Shown: positions 27,301 through 38,800, numbered from the stretch's first letter. The stretch: 64,000 nucleotides of DNA from Gorsachius magnificus (GCA_034008185.1 CM067082.1:104837311-104901310), one strand, 5' to 3'. Made by a program: numbers and translations. The notes: generated from the sequence alone by a model not told the origin.

Positions 27301-29337
27301 GTATCTGCCCGCTGCAGACTACAATTCCCCAGGGCGTCTTCAGCCAGCAGCGTGGTCTCTCTCGCTACCTGTACAACACTGCTCCAGTAGCACTGGTGTG
27401 CCTTGTAACTAATTCCTGCCCGATACGGCTGCCAGTGTACCAGGGGCAGGGGAGAGAGGCGTCTTCTCAAGCAGCGTTTGACCTCTCTGGGATAAACTAT
27501 CTTATTTGAGAGCTAATTACCACGGCTGTGCACATCTAATTGTTCTTCTTACGCATATAGGCATGCATAAAAACAGACAAGAAAACCCATGAAACATGAT
27601 GCCAAACCTCAGTTTGCAACCAGTTTGTGTGTGTGTGTGCGCATGCATCTGCTAAAAGCCTCCATAAAATGACTGGGAATGAAAAATCTTCTACAGTCTT
27701 TAATTAGAGCAGAACACGTCTCAGTTTTCATCTTGTGATCAAGAATTCTACAGAAAATCTATCTCCTCTTTAGGCAAAGAAATCTCGAAATTCAGAAGGA
27801 GAAAGGATGTGTTTGTTACACTCACACACACTGCCAACAGGGAGGGCTATACTGAAAACCAACCTGAGGCTGAGTTATTGCATATCTAGAATACGTCTTA
27901 CAGTTTTGCCCAGTCTCCAAAAGGTAGAAGAGACTGGAGCTTGATGCATCACACGCAGACACTGCTTTGTACTAACAGCAGGAGAGACCCTGAACTACAA
28001 TGCTGCCGAAGAATTATCTATGAACTTCAGGTGGAATCTGAATCAGCATGCTCCTAAACTCCGTATTAGACAGAAATTCAAGGACTCCTAATACTACAGC
28101 ATGGCACAGACTTGAAAATAAGAGGGTTTGTTTTGTGTGGCTGTTCTGTTTGGAAGGCTTACAAGACAGCTGTCATCTACTTTGATTAAGTTCCTTCACA
28201 AAACAGGCTTCCTGGAGTGACGCCTTGAAAGAAATACATATTCATGCACGTCTCTTAGACTGCTTGGAGTCCTACAGAAGTTTTGGATATGCTTCGCAAA
28301 ATATGCCATCACTGCTCACACAAAATAACACTCAAAGAGCAACTCAAGTTTAACTTGGACCCATTTGTTTTCAGTTATTAGCCTACTCTTTCTATGTTTT
28401 CTTGTTTCTGCTGTTTCCTAGCCTCCTTGCTCCCTTCCCTCCCCGCTTTCCCTTGAGGGCTGAAATTTTAATAACTCTAACATGTGAGGCTGAAGAAGAA
28501 AAAACAAACAGTTCTGAACACAGAGAGGGATGCAGCTTAACATGGTAATGCTCCTCTTTGCCTTGGCCAAAAACTGATGGGCAAATAAAATGCTTTGCTG
28601 CCAGTAATGGATCTTATTGCTGGTAGACAGTATTTTACATACTGAGAATCTGAAAAAGACGCCAGACATTGACTCTAAATAAGATACACAAACTCTACAG
28701 CCTATAAACTTTTACTTTTCTGCAGTGCCAAGTTCTTCTTTAAGCACAGGTACTTCTTTTCTACTCAGGAGGCAGTGTCCCATCATTTCATGGCAAGTCA
28801 GGCTTAATGTATAAATGAGTAAGTACAAACCAATCTGTGGAACATTAATTAACTGCCATTACAAATACTGTTAGAAATGTTTTCCAATTGTGCCTTCTCT
28901 GCCTATTTTATCCTTATTAACCGTGTCAGTGACAGAAATGCTGTACATTTATAGGGGGAAAAAAGTCTTCTGTATGTTGCATCTAAGGGTAAGATTATTG
29001 AAAACAGAGGATCCAATTAAGTACCATTCAGGCTATAACAAAACTTTTCGAGTATAGCAGCTAAACTAATTAGCATCTCAGTAACTGCTTATATCTTACA
29101 GTGCCTCATTAATGACATTTCTACGTTCCCACTGGAAAATGTTTGTTCAATGTAACAAGCAGTTCAATTTAAGGAAGCACATGGATCTTTTGCTAAGATT
29201 AAGCCACTGTATTTATGGAGAACAGGTGTGGAAACTCCTGGGAGATTTTGAAGGTACCGGCAAGCAAGGGAAAAGAACGTGCTACAATAATTTTGACAAT
29301 GAGAGGAAACGGGAGAAGGATATGAAAAAAAAGTACT
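24346..29337. other. Intronic stretch with one GC-raised patch
   Basis: Mostly unique sequence. (TG)7 lies at 27626-27639. The 25735-26060 segment is visibly richer in G, C and CpG than its surroundings and is treated as a finding. No PDE1C exon was recognised. Confidence 0.4.
27626..27639. repeat. (TG)7 microsatellite
   Basis: Seven perfect TG units followed by CGCATGCATC. Confidence 0.95.
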
Positions 29338-29343
29338 ACTTAC
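29338..29343 (-). other. PDE1C: 5' splice donor of the PDE1C coding exon
   Basis: The minus-strand sequence directly after the exon reads GTAAGT followed by AGT, a near-perfect U1 donor. It interrupts the reading frame after GGC TT. Without splicing, the frame would reach TAA immediately (TTG TAA), so splicing here is required to make the protein. Confidence 0.9.
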
Positions 29344-29444
29344 AAGCCTCGGAGACGAAGCCAGATTTTCTCTATTTGCTCTGGCTGTAGGTATTTCAGA
29401 GAGTTGCTCTCAAATTCTTCGATTTCCTTAGTCGGTGACTCCAT
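29344..29444 (-). CDS. PDE1C: PDE1C first coding exon (N-terminus of calcium/calmodulin-dependent phosphodiesterase 1C)
   Basis: PDE1C hydrolyses cAMP and cGMP when Ca2+/calmodulin binds its N-terminal region. Read on the minus strand, this exon gives 33 full codons plus two bases. It starts MESPTKEIEEFESNSL, continues through KYLQPEQ and ends IEKIWLRLRG with a split Leu codon (TT, phase 2). This matches the N-terminus I know for the vertebrate PDE1C form that begins MESPTKEIEEF. The ending IEKIWLRLRG is the start of the amphipathic calmodulin-binding helix of the PDE1 family, whose basic half must lie in the next exon. The start is supported by an in-frame TAA four codons upstream and by G at -3 and +4 around the ATG. 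The exon ends at a GTAAGT donor (29338-29343). The rest of the enzyme, including the HD-type catalytic domain, is not in the window. The exon is short, so only the N-terminus can be verified here. Confidence 0.95.
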
Positions 29445-29773
29445 AGCTGCAGGTTACCGCTTTGGTTAAAGCTCGGCGAGGACGGATGCTGCCCCCCACA
29501 CATGCACACGCTCCACCTTTAACGCTGCCCGGGAGCAGCCAACATTTTTGGCAGCCACTTCTCCCCCCTCCCCGACAGCCAGCGGGGCTGCGTGGGCAGC
29601 CCACCAGTACTCAGGTGTACGCAGGGGGCAGCCGTGCCAGCATGCCACCATCCTCGGGCTGACCGAGGGGATTAGAGGCTCATCTCCAGATTGCAAACCC
29701 ACACGGGTGGTTTTTTCCTTCCCCCGCCCTCCCCCTTTTTTTCAGTTTGTTGGTTTGGTTTTTTTGGGTTGGC

Positions 29774-29792
29774 TTTTTTTTTTTTTTTTTTT
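29774..29792. repeat. T19 homopolymer in the PDE1C 5' region
   Basis: Nineteen T in a row after a TTTTTTGGGTTGGC lead-in, inside the CpG-rich block between the ATG exon and the candidate non-coding exon. Confidence 0.95.
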
Positions 29793-30030
29793 ACAATAAG
29801 CCAAGGATACAATCAGTAGTGCCAGCTGAGGGATCTTTATCAAGGAAGGAGGGGAGGAAAATCCCTCGCTGACAACTGAGCTGTCTGTGTGGGCAGCTGG
29901 GGAGTCGGGCGGCTGCACGGGTCCCAGGGCTGCACGCTGCCTACCAGGCTGGCCCCCACCACCACCACACCAGTGGCAGCCCACGGTCCCTCCAGGTTGG
30001 CTCCCCCCACCCTAGCATTATTTTTTTTCC

Positions 30031-30036
30031 ACTTAC
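30031..30036 (-). other. 5' splice donor of the candidate non-coding exon
   Basis: Minus-strand GTAAGT followed by GG, preceded by GCTGCTG. It is one of two GTAAGT donors within 700 bases on the PDE1C strand, the other ending the coding exon. Confidence 0.5.
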
Positions 30037-30168
30037 CAGCAGCGCTGCCGACAGGCTCGGAACCTGACAACTGAGGAAAAAGTCGTCTGTCAGCATAGCC
30101 CAGGCACGGCTTCTCTCTCTGCCTCTCCCGCACGCACACAAACACAGGCGCGCGAGAGAGAACAGGCT
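30037..30168 (-). other. PDE1C: Candidate non-coding first exon of PDE1C (5' UTR)
   Basis: On the minus strand the GC-rich sequence ending CAGCGCTGCTG is followed directly by GTAAGTGG (donor 30031-30036), a strong 5' splice site in the CpG-rich block. The upstream end is unknown; I placed it below the CCAAT box at 30169-30173. A possible internal acceptor (CTTTTTCCTCAG, near 30078) would make a much shorter exon instead. The likely partner is the ATG exon, through a CTGCAG acceptor just before the start codon (around 29446-29451). That acceptor has a weak polypyrimidine tract, so the ATG exon may instead have its own transcription start. Exon status is inferred from splice signals only. Confidence 0.45.
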
Positions 30169-30345
30169 ATTGGAGAAAGGCTGGCTCTGATTAAAAACCC
30201 AACCAAGCCAAACCATTTAAAAAAAGAGAAAAAAAAAAAAAAGAGTAAATTACAGAAAGTGAGCGACTCACTCCTGGCAAACAGCCATCTGCTTCATTGC
30301 AGTCAGCCTGCCTGCCTTCCTGAGAGCACGACGCGCAGCACAGGC

Positions 30346-31247
30346 TGTAAGGCTTCAACTGGGGCAAACCCTACTTTTAAAATAAATAAATCAGTAAAGT
30401 ACCATTGCCTAAAGCACCTCAAAACACAGCAGGGGATGGCCATACACTGAAAAGAGATCAAGCCTGACACATTAGTCACGGATATATCGATGCCTTTCAA
30501 CAAGAACTGCAAACAATACATTAAAAGATAACACATTATTCATAATGCATGAGGCTTGAAACAGGACCTATGGATCAAACTCAAAAGGTTTACACAGGGG
30601 AGGTTAAAACCCAGTTCTGCAATAGGACGCCTGCCTCTGGGTCCCCTGAGGCACCCTGGTACAGACCCCAGGCACAGCAGGGACCAAAGTACAAGGCATC
30701 CCTCTCCACACCTGCGGGGCTCCTGCTCTGGGCAGGAGGAAGGACAGGGATTTCCTTCGCTGCACTGACCCGATCAATCACCTCTCAAACTCTGCCAAGA
30801 TCCCCTGCACACATCTCTTTTGTTAAGGTTATTGATGTGGTGCTTTCAGCTAAAGCCACCAGAGCAGAGGGAAAATAACCCTCAAAACGGTGTCCTAGCC
30901 TTAACACATTTTTGTCACATACTGCAAAAGTTGCCTCTTGAGAAGCAGAGCCTGAACCAGAGGAGTTTGCCATGTGAGAGAAGACAGGCTCTGGTGAAAA
31001 TATGCTCACTGGTGATGACTTCCAACTCCAGTTGTGCAAGTCCACACACCAACAATCTGAGTAGCTGGTGGAAATTTTGAAGAATACATTAATTAGCCTA
31101 ATCAAGCAAGCCCCTGTTTAAAGGACTTAAATCAGTTCTTAGTCATGTAACCTGACTACTTCAAAATCCGGCCAGGCAAAGTAAAACCAGACCATCCTGC
31201 CTGCACAGAGATTCCTCTGCCCCATAGGAAAAAAACAGAGTTGCAGA
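30346..31247. other. Upstream sequence, nothing recognised
   Basis: Unique sequence upstream of the CpG-rich block on the PDE1C strand. Overlapping short ORFs near 30550-30880 show no recognisable protein and no splice context that stands out. Confidence 0.4.
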
Positions 31248-31582
31248 TCACAGAATCATAGAATCGTCTAGGTTGGAAAAGACCTTTAAGATCATCAAGT
31301 CCAACCGTTAACCTAGCACTGCCATCTCACCACTAAACCATGTCCCTAAGTACCTCACCTGCCCTTCTTTTAAATACCTCCAAGGATGGGGACCCGACCA
31401 CCTCCCTGGGCAGCCCGTTCCAATGCTTGGCCACCCTTTCTGTGAAGAAATTTCTCCTAATGTCTAACCTAAACCTGCCCTGGCGCAACTTCAGACCATT
31501 TTGCCTCATCCTATCGCCCATTACCAGGGAGAAGAAGCTGACCCCGACCTCACTACAGCCTCCTGTCAGGTAGTTGTAGAGG
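31248..31582 (-). mobile_element. CR1 LINE, 5'-truncated, with open C-terminal ORF2 frame
   Basis: On the plus strand the element begins CACAGAATCATAGAATCGTC, then GGTTGGAAAAGACCTTTAAG. This is the reverse of the avian CR1 3' tail, so the element is minus-strand. On the minus strand the last part of ORF2 is still open. It includes [17 protein letters not shown], then [10 protein letters not shown], and ends in LRDMV with a stop at about 31333. That is the known C-terminus of the CR1 reverse-transcriptase polyprotein. Similarity to CR1 stops at about 31582, after CAGGTAGTTGTAGAG, the expected abrupt 5' truncation. The long open frame suggests a comparatively young copy. No function is expected. 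Confidence 0.93.
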
Positions 31583-32059
31583 CCGACTATAGATGTAGAT
31601 CTATACAGTATGAGTGGGGTTTCTGCTTTGGGATCTGTTGTGTGCAAGAGGGCGTATAACTGGGCTCAGGCTCTGAAACTGTGCTGCTGAGTTTGTGCAA
31701 CAATTTACCTATTCACTCTCTTGTTTCTGCATATTCAAGAGTGCTTTTCATATACAGGAAAACTAGAGGGCTTGCATGCATTAATGCAAAAGGCAGTTTC
31801 ACTGGGGGGCGGAGCAAATTAAAAAAAGTTTTGAGGTAAAACCACAAGTCTTTCAACTTTTCCTCCAAAGTAGAAACACTGGCAGGGTTCATTTTAATTC
31901 TAGTGAGATTAGACACGGCTCCATAAAAAGTTGTATCATATTGACATAAAGAGAACAGCCTGTACTGAATTAAAGCTTACATTATTAGAGTTTTACCAAT
32001 TTTGTGGCACTTTTGAACTTGTCAGTAAGACAACACAGTCTTACTGATTCATCAGTAAG

Positions 32060-32141
32060 ACCCAGAAACTCAGCCACATGTTTCACAGGTGACGGGCAAC
32101 CATTTCCCTACTCCTTATCTCAGCGTCTCCATCTGAGAACC
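32060..32141 (+). repeat. Decayed MIR-like SINE remnant
   Basis: GACGGGCAACCATTTCCCTA, then CCTTATCTCAGCGTCTCCAT and CTGAGAA, lines up with the MIR core GACCTTGGGCAAGTCACTTA...CCTCAGTTTCCCCATCTGTAAAA. Divergence is high. Confidence 0.5.
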
Positions 32142-35100
32142 AACACAGTGTAACCACCTACCTACAGGAAGGACACTGACTTCTACTGATGAGGAGGAGA
32201 CTGTAAGAGCGAGGCATTATCATCTTTCATTATTTCTGCATCATTTTGCCAACATGCATAAAATATGCATTTGATATTAGACTTTCCAAATGCAACCCAT
32301 CCCATTTAAGGAAACCCTTTGTAGCTTTTAGTGTTCACACAAATCATCGCAGAGATACTGAGATTTCTATTTTGCTGTAGGAGGCAAAGCTCTCTCACCC
32401 TTAGACCCTACAGGTTTTAGATATTTAAAAAAAATCACCTCATGTGAAAACCAGAGGCAGGTATTCAACCCCATGGACAGGTGACCTACCACAGTCAAAT
32501 AAAGCAGCTGACAGAACAAAAATCCCCATTTACACTTCATTTCTTCCTGTATGCCTCTTTCAGTTCTATTGCCAGATGCAGAATTGCATTTTTCCTGGTC
32601 AGCTTTAGTCAGGAGCATTTTCCATGAAGTTTCATATATTACCAGGAATCATCATTGGAACAGAGATGTATTACCAACATGCCACAACCTATGCACTTTT
32701 AAAATAACATTTTCCCTTGAAATGATAAACGTATCACCTCCAGCTCAAGACTAGTATGTAAGTCAGCAACAATCTGATGTTGGTGTAACCCCTACATTTG
32801 TACCTTACCCATGTTATCTGTTTAACTGGTGACTCATTCTTTTCTTCAGCAATAATCAGCCAGTCAAGATTAGCAGAACCCAGGTACTTTTCACCTTCAC
32901 CATGTTATTATTTACTATGCAAATTATGCATTTAAAATACCAGATAATGCCAGAAAGAATACATACATAATGACTGAAGAGAAAAAGTTATGAAGGAAAG
33001 CAAAAAAACCACTTTCAGTTGATATCTAAAAGCAAATAGAGAGGGATGAGACTAAGAATTAAAGGAAAGTTATTATAGATATTGGGCAGGCAAAGATAGC
33101 AAGGTGGAAAGAAGAAAAAAAAAAAGAGAATTATGAGATTCTGTGCCAAGGACACCTCCACAGATTTGAAGAACTAAACTAATATTGAGTGGATCCTGTA
33201 AAAAAGGTGATAGAGGAGAACCTAGATATCCTCCCAGCCCTGAGTGGTACAGCCTTTTCTTTCATTGTATTTTGACCTCCAAGAGCCTTTGAGATCATAA
33301 GCCACTGAATACAAGGGCTGTGCATTCTGATAGCTAATAGTAAAAACAGATAAACCAGGAAGTTGAGACAGGGGCCAAATCAGGAGTATGCAGACAAAAA
33401 TGCCATTGCACTCAACTGTTGAGGAAACTAAGGGCTGGACCGATATGAAGTAACAGCAATGATATTTACAGGAATTATGGGCAGAGAGAGGGCTCGCAGT
33501 GTTTGCAGGAAACAAGGTGATATGCAAAACATGAACTGGGGAGAGGAAAGAGCATTGGCAAGAATGATACCTGTGCTGGAGTCTGTGGAAGCAAATGGAA
33601 AGTCTAAAGGCAGCCACAGAGGAATCGGGAATGTGTCTGAGGATGCTGCTTCTGCCAAAGGCAAACATTTTTACAGTTGTGACACTTAGCTGAGGGAAGC
33701 TGAGACAAAGACACCGGTTTATCTGCTCCAAGCAGGCAGAGATGGCACTGACAAGAGAGTCACTGAAGACACAAGGTGGTTTTCTGCCCCGTTCGGTTTA
33801 GTGTCGTGATGCAATTTGGGGCTGGGGTAGGAGGAAGGTCCCATACGAGATCCCACACAACAGCACCACTGTAGTAACAGAATGAAAGAAGCTATTAGCA
33901 AGAGTCTCTCCCCTTCAGTCTCCACTACCTCTCCATTTGGTTTTGTATAAAGACGACTTGAAAAAATCTCATTTGAGACTTCCTAAAAAGGTAGTTTCCT
34001 TCCTTCTTTAACAAAATTTTAGAGTACAGTAACTCTTCTTTTCCTCCCATGAGAATAGAAACTCCAATAAGTAATTAGAGGCAACAAGGAATTCCCAGAA
34101 GCTGAAGCAGCATGAGGATCCTACCTACTACCAGGGTCTGTCGCGGCACAGATGCTTAGCACCTCAGGCAGTCCGGTCACTTGTGCCCTGGTGAAGGTCA
34201 CTGCATCCTTGTGATGACATTCAACCACATGCCTGCAGTGCTAGGTCCAGGGAGGGTCGCTGAGGTACTTGATGTTGATTTTCAGAAAGTTGGTTGTTTA
34301 ATGAATGTTATTCTTCCCATTGCTAGGTGCTAAATTGTGTCAGCCATCAGCTCCAAGCAGTTTAAATCCTTTCCTAGGAGTAGTTCTTAAGGAGTTACTC
34401 AGGTATGGCACCGCTGCAACTATTAACCACCTTCAGTTCTCTGCAATTGCGTGAGATCCTCAAATGTAACCAGCAAGCAGCTGAGTCAGGTTGGGACACA
34501 TTCAAGGAAGAGACAAATTATGAGGGGTAAAAGCATGAATAATTCCCCAGATGGTCCTCTTCCCTCTTGTGCATTGCAAAGGGCAACCCAATATGTTTGC
34601 TCTAGGAACCCCTTTTGAATAATACAAAGAATTGCGCAAGCAGCCACAGTAAGCAGTTTTCTGACAAGAGCAAAGGCACCCATACCAGCTTGGAACATGC
34701 TGTCTGCTTACGCTCCTGCTGCAGTGTTGATGGAATATAACGTTATTCCTCACTGCCTGTGCTACTTCCCGTTACGCTGATGACCACTGCTGAACAGCCA
34801 GCGTGTTGCGTATGTCACTGCCCTTCCGTGGCGAGCAAAGCCGTTACAAAACACGATGTCTCTCTTTCTGCCCATTTGATTTTAAGGTACATCGGGAGTA
34901 ACACAGGGCAAAACAGAAATGCAGGGTGTTGATACTGCCATGTTTGAGCTCAAGTTTGGGATTCCTTTGCTTGCTTAAGAAGTTGCTCTCCTGCCGCTCT
35001 GATTTGGTGATAGGTGCCAGCAAGCTAGCAAACACTGGGACAGTGACTGTGGCTGTAAAATATTATGAGCTCGTCCCCAAGTATCACCATGAATACATGT

Positions 35101-35829
35101 CATCTTGCATGCTTTGTCCTTAAAGTGATGGCTCACGTCACGGTGAGCGAGAATAGCTTCCAAACGGATGAAGTTTATAGGCTGAGCAAACAGCACTGCT
35201 TCAGCTCTCGCACTCACGTCGCTGCACAGAGGCAACAGGTCACAGGCACACAGCAGGTCTGGCTCCAAAAGGCCATAATTGCACCATCTGGTTCACTCCA
35301 TTTCAAGCACTTGACTATCATGACTGTCACTTGACAGATGCAGCAGTAAGTCACCTCCTGATAGATTACCCACGTCTTCAAAGCAGAGGAGAGCTCAGAT
35401 GTGCAAAACCCCACGTGCCTGTTGGAGGCATCCATTGCCCAGCCTCCAGCGGGTGAAGCCCGTGCTGGGAGCACAGGCACGGCTGTGCATGCAGCACTGC
35501 ACGCCCCTACGGTTGGAGCAGCACTGCACAAACTTGAACCCACTGTGCTGCACCCAAGCACCTCCTAAGCTGTCCCTCAGGAGACGTAAGAGGGATCCAT
35601 GACACCACTGCTGCCTTCAGACAAGGGCTAGCCCACAGGAAAGACTGAAAGGACTGCTGCTGTGTTACCTGACATGGGGTCCAGGGCAAGAGGACGCCTT
35701 TCTGAGCCCTGGAAGCAGCTGCCTTGCCTCCTCCACTCCCCTGTGGGAGAGAAGCCAGGACACCCATCCCCAGAAGCTTTCACCTGCTCCCTTCCTAGGG
35801 CACTAGGTCATCTAGGATGGCTAGGACAG

Positions 35830-35852
35830 CTTCGCTGTCAGTGACAGCGAAG
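35830..35852. repeat. Perfect 23-bp palindrome
   Basis: The left arm CTTCGCTGTCA (35830-35840) and right arm TGACAGCGAAG (35842-35852) are exact reverse complements around a single G at 35841. Confidence 0.95.
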
Positions 35853-38800
35853 GATGAAGAGCAATGTGGAGGCCCCAGGCCAAACAAGCCCTACACCATT
35901 CTCCTCCTTTAGCACAGCACATAGATTTGGGCAAATGGGGGCTTCACCCTCTTTGCCTCCCCTTCCCCAGTCCAGGACGAAACTTGCATTCATGCTAAAA
36001 GCCTCCTGATTGAGCCCTGTGCAGGAAGGATCTTAATAAGGAAGGAGAAGTAACTGTAATTAAGAGCGCTATTCTGTAGGGCTGCTGATGCAGGAAGATG
36101 CTGCCGACACGCAGCAGAGAGGTATTAAAAGGCAGCTGAGGAGGGTAGCGTCCACAATGTGCCTGCGTGAGGGCAGGCATCTCTACAAAATAGGCAAAAT
36201 ATTTGGGCATGCAGGAGTAGGGCTGCCTTTCTCAGGGTGGTGGTACAAGTATTTCAAACACCAAACAAGTCCAAGGCAAAACGGTCAGAGCCACCTCTGA
36301 CATACCACATGGCTGTAAACTACGCTCTGTCCTCAGATAAAACTCCCCAAGAAAATCTTACCTTAAAGGCACCTACAGTTCCTTTCTTTTATTTTTTTAA
36401 ACAAAGACTAGAAAAAGAGTGGGCAAGTTCAGTGTCCTCCTTGCAGACTTCACCAGAGCTAAGTGGCGATAGCAATAACATTTAAAAGGCCCACTGAAAC
36501 ACATCCAAAAATGCTTCCAAGGCAGCAGCCTCTCTGACAGAAACAGCACTTCGGTGAGCACAAGCAAACTGGAACGATAATTTCAAACAGCAAGATTTCT
36601 GAAGTCTTTGCCGGACTGCAGCAAAAACAGCTAGGCTACCCCGTGCTGAAGGGGTAGCGCGGGGCGCTGGAAGCATGCTGAAATGTTGCCTATTGCTATT
36701 CCTACATATCGCCTGTGCAAACACGCGTTTTCTCCCATCAATTAATCTGATTTGACAGAATGAAAGCTTCAAGCGTTATAACAAGATCTATAATTAGTAC
36801 GACTACAATGTATTCATATGTCTGTCCATGCATAAATAATCCAGAATATATTTTATTCTCTTACAACTAATGCCTCCAACCAAAACTGCAGCAGAGTATT
36901 TCTCTTTGCTTTCATTATTGCACATCTGAGTCTGGATCTCTGAACTTCAGTTATGGCAAACACTGTGATGAGTCTGCCAGTACCATATTCCAAAATATTA
37001 TGCTAATACTATATTCAAACAGTTTGTAAAACACTGACATTTCTGCTAATTCTGCTAATGCCAAAATAAGCTGGGCAGACTTTTCTCAGTCTTTATCCTA
37101 GCAGGAAAAAAGTTTCTTGCTTGTTTTCAGTTAAGAACAATTTTTTGTTTGTTTGTTTGGGAGGGGCTTAGGAGGAGGGAGATGGGGATCAGCTGTTTCA
37201 CTGAATTGCATTTATCCTATTTATTCTTTCATGTTGAAATGTAAGAGTGTGATTGGGAAATATTTAGACATTGCAGATGACTCTTATGCATTTTTGAAAA
37301 AAAATCAGAATTACAGCACTCTGTCCTGAGTGCTGTACTTCAGAAGGTTGAACTCTGAGAAAGGTAACCACTGTGCTAAGTGTACGAAGAGTTAATAAAA
37401 AAATCGTAAGACTCAGAAAGCGAATAAATCAGACAATTCATCTAATAGCATAATTAACTCTGTCACACTTCACTACAAAATAGATGGTAGTGAACGGAAT
37501 TACTTGTACCTGAATCAGCTTTTGGCTGCTGAAAAAGCATTAATATTCACCTAAGTATTAAGCATTTTTCATAGCAAGAAACTGTCATCAAAGCATAGAT
37601 GCCTCTGTTCCATTTAGTTAAGAACATTATAAGGTCCTAAACCCAGTGAATCTGCTCTAAAGAGTCATAATTCAACCATACATTATTCCAGTGCGAACAA
37701 GCAACATATCTGTTAGCATCTGGAGTTACTCTGCTATGAATGAGGTACATTGGTTTCAGATTTTTGTTGCAATTCCACTTCCTAGTTTTATTAAATTAGA
37801 TCAAGTACTTCTCAAACTGTAGTTTGCGAGTGAAATGTAATCTCTTTTTTTCTGCCTAAGATTAGATTTTAGGGCTTGATGGTTACTGACTCACGCCATA
37901 GCTGCGGAGCCATTAATACCCCCATATGTGAGGGCTGGAAGACAAGGCTGCAAGGGTTAAAGCTAGCTAAGGAGTAGCACTTAAGGGACCACTAACTGCC
38001 TTTAATTGCAAGCAATCACTCAGTTCAACTCACTGGGCTGGGCAATTGTGATTTCTGCTGCATCCAATAATTATGGATAGTTTTAGCTTCCCTGTCCAGA
38101 AGGAGCACAGATGCAGCTGACCCAGGGAATGTTACACTTCCAAAAAGTTTCAAAAAGACTGAACGAGGGCAGGGGGTGAGAGGTATATATAAAGATAATA
38201 TATTAAGACTACTGCTGCATTCCGTGCATCCAAACAATGTGTTCAGTCTCAGACTGCCATCAGGACTAGGCATACCATGGAGAACTTCACGCCGAAGTTT
38301 TAGGGGAAGGCAAATTTTAGCTTTCCATCTAAGAAAATGAACAAAAAAAAAAAAATTACAAAAGGGGCAGTAAAATCATCAGCACAAAAAAAATGCAACT
38401 GATGAAATCGGTGGAAAAGGTTCCATTCATTTAAACTTTTCTTGAGTCAAGTGCAGAGTTTTGATTAAAAGCTCTGGTGGCTGGTAAGAATTTTTCTGTC
38501 AAATGCTATCAACTAATATTGCCACTAAGACAAGTGCATACCTCTTTTACGGTCTGTCCTTTTTGACCCAGAGTTGCTTAGTCTCTGTGAAGGCAGATTT
38601 AAGAAAACTTGCAGAAACCTTCTTCAACTTGGGAGGTTTACCAAAATGAGAAAATGTCCATGCTGATCACACTTCAAGTTATTACTTAAACCACAGCATT
38701 GCAATAGCTTTATTAAAATCCCTATTGCACTCAGAGCACTGCAACTTTGACAAAAGCACTGTCATTCTGGAAGGGCATCCTTAAAAGTCTGTTTTTCTTT

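Larger units (their letters stand above)
1..29343 (-). other. PDE1C: Start of the first coding intron of PDE1C (partial)
   Basis: Everything below the coding-exon donor should be intronic, because no continuation of the PDE1C protein (RKYKK..., LVKQLERGE..., the metal-binding HD region) was recognised on the minus strand. A long first intron is usual for PDE1C. The stretch is AT-leaning, ORFs stay short (under about 150 codons), and it holds only simple repeats and decayed transposable-element remnants, listed separately. The intron's 3' end is outside the window. Confidence 0.75.
29445..30345 (-). promoter_or_regulatory. PDE1C: CpG-rich 5' region / promoter island of PDE1C
   Basis: By eye, CpG dinucleotides are dense here and sparse in the flanking tens of kilobases. 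Examples are CTCGGCGAGG near 29475, GCGCTGCCG near 30041, GCGCGCGAG near 30149 and ACGACGCGC near 30330. The block lies immediately upstream of the PDE1C start codon, which fits a CpG-island promoter. A CCAAT box on the minus strand (30169-30173) sits about 130 bases before the donor of the candidate non-coding exon. No good TATA box is seen, as is usual for CpG promoters. The long T/A-rich low-complexity stretch at about 29750-29800 interrupts the island. The transcription start cannot be fixed from sequence alone, and bidirectional activity is possible. Confidence 0.7.

Noticed and set aside
1..29337. PDE1C exon 2 and later exons
   Set aside because: Looked on the minus strand for sequences coding RKYKK, LVKQLERGE, VYIDETR and HD-domain motifs, and found none. 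The next exon is probably beyond the window.
29620..29650. CTCF-like core (GCAGGGGGCAGCC) near the PDE1C start, and a similar one near 39345
   Set aside because: Both match only part of the CTCF consensus and lack the CCA(C/G) left half, so they are too weak to annotate without binding data.
31586..31603. Small inverted repeat TATAGAT/ATCTATA next to the CR1 truncation point
   Set aside because: Seven-base arms are expected by chance many times in a window this size.
31333..31647. 104-codon minus ORF as a host gene
   Set aside because: Its C-terminal part is the CR1 ORF2 end, and the N-terminal part is flanking DNA.
33222..33731. Longest ORF of the window (169 codons, minus strand)
   Set aside because: The peptide is rich in Cys, Ser, Phe and His without domain pattern, overlaps several ORFs in other frames and lacks splice or promoter context. 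A length of 169 codons is not remarkable in 64 kb scanned in six frames.
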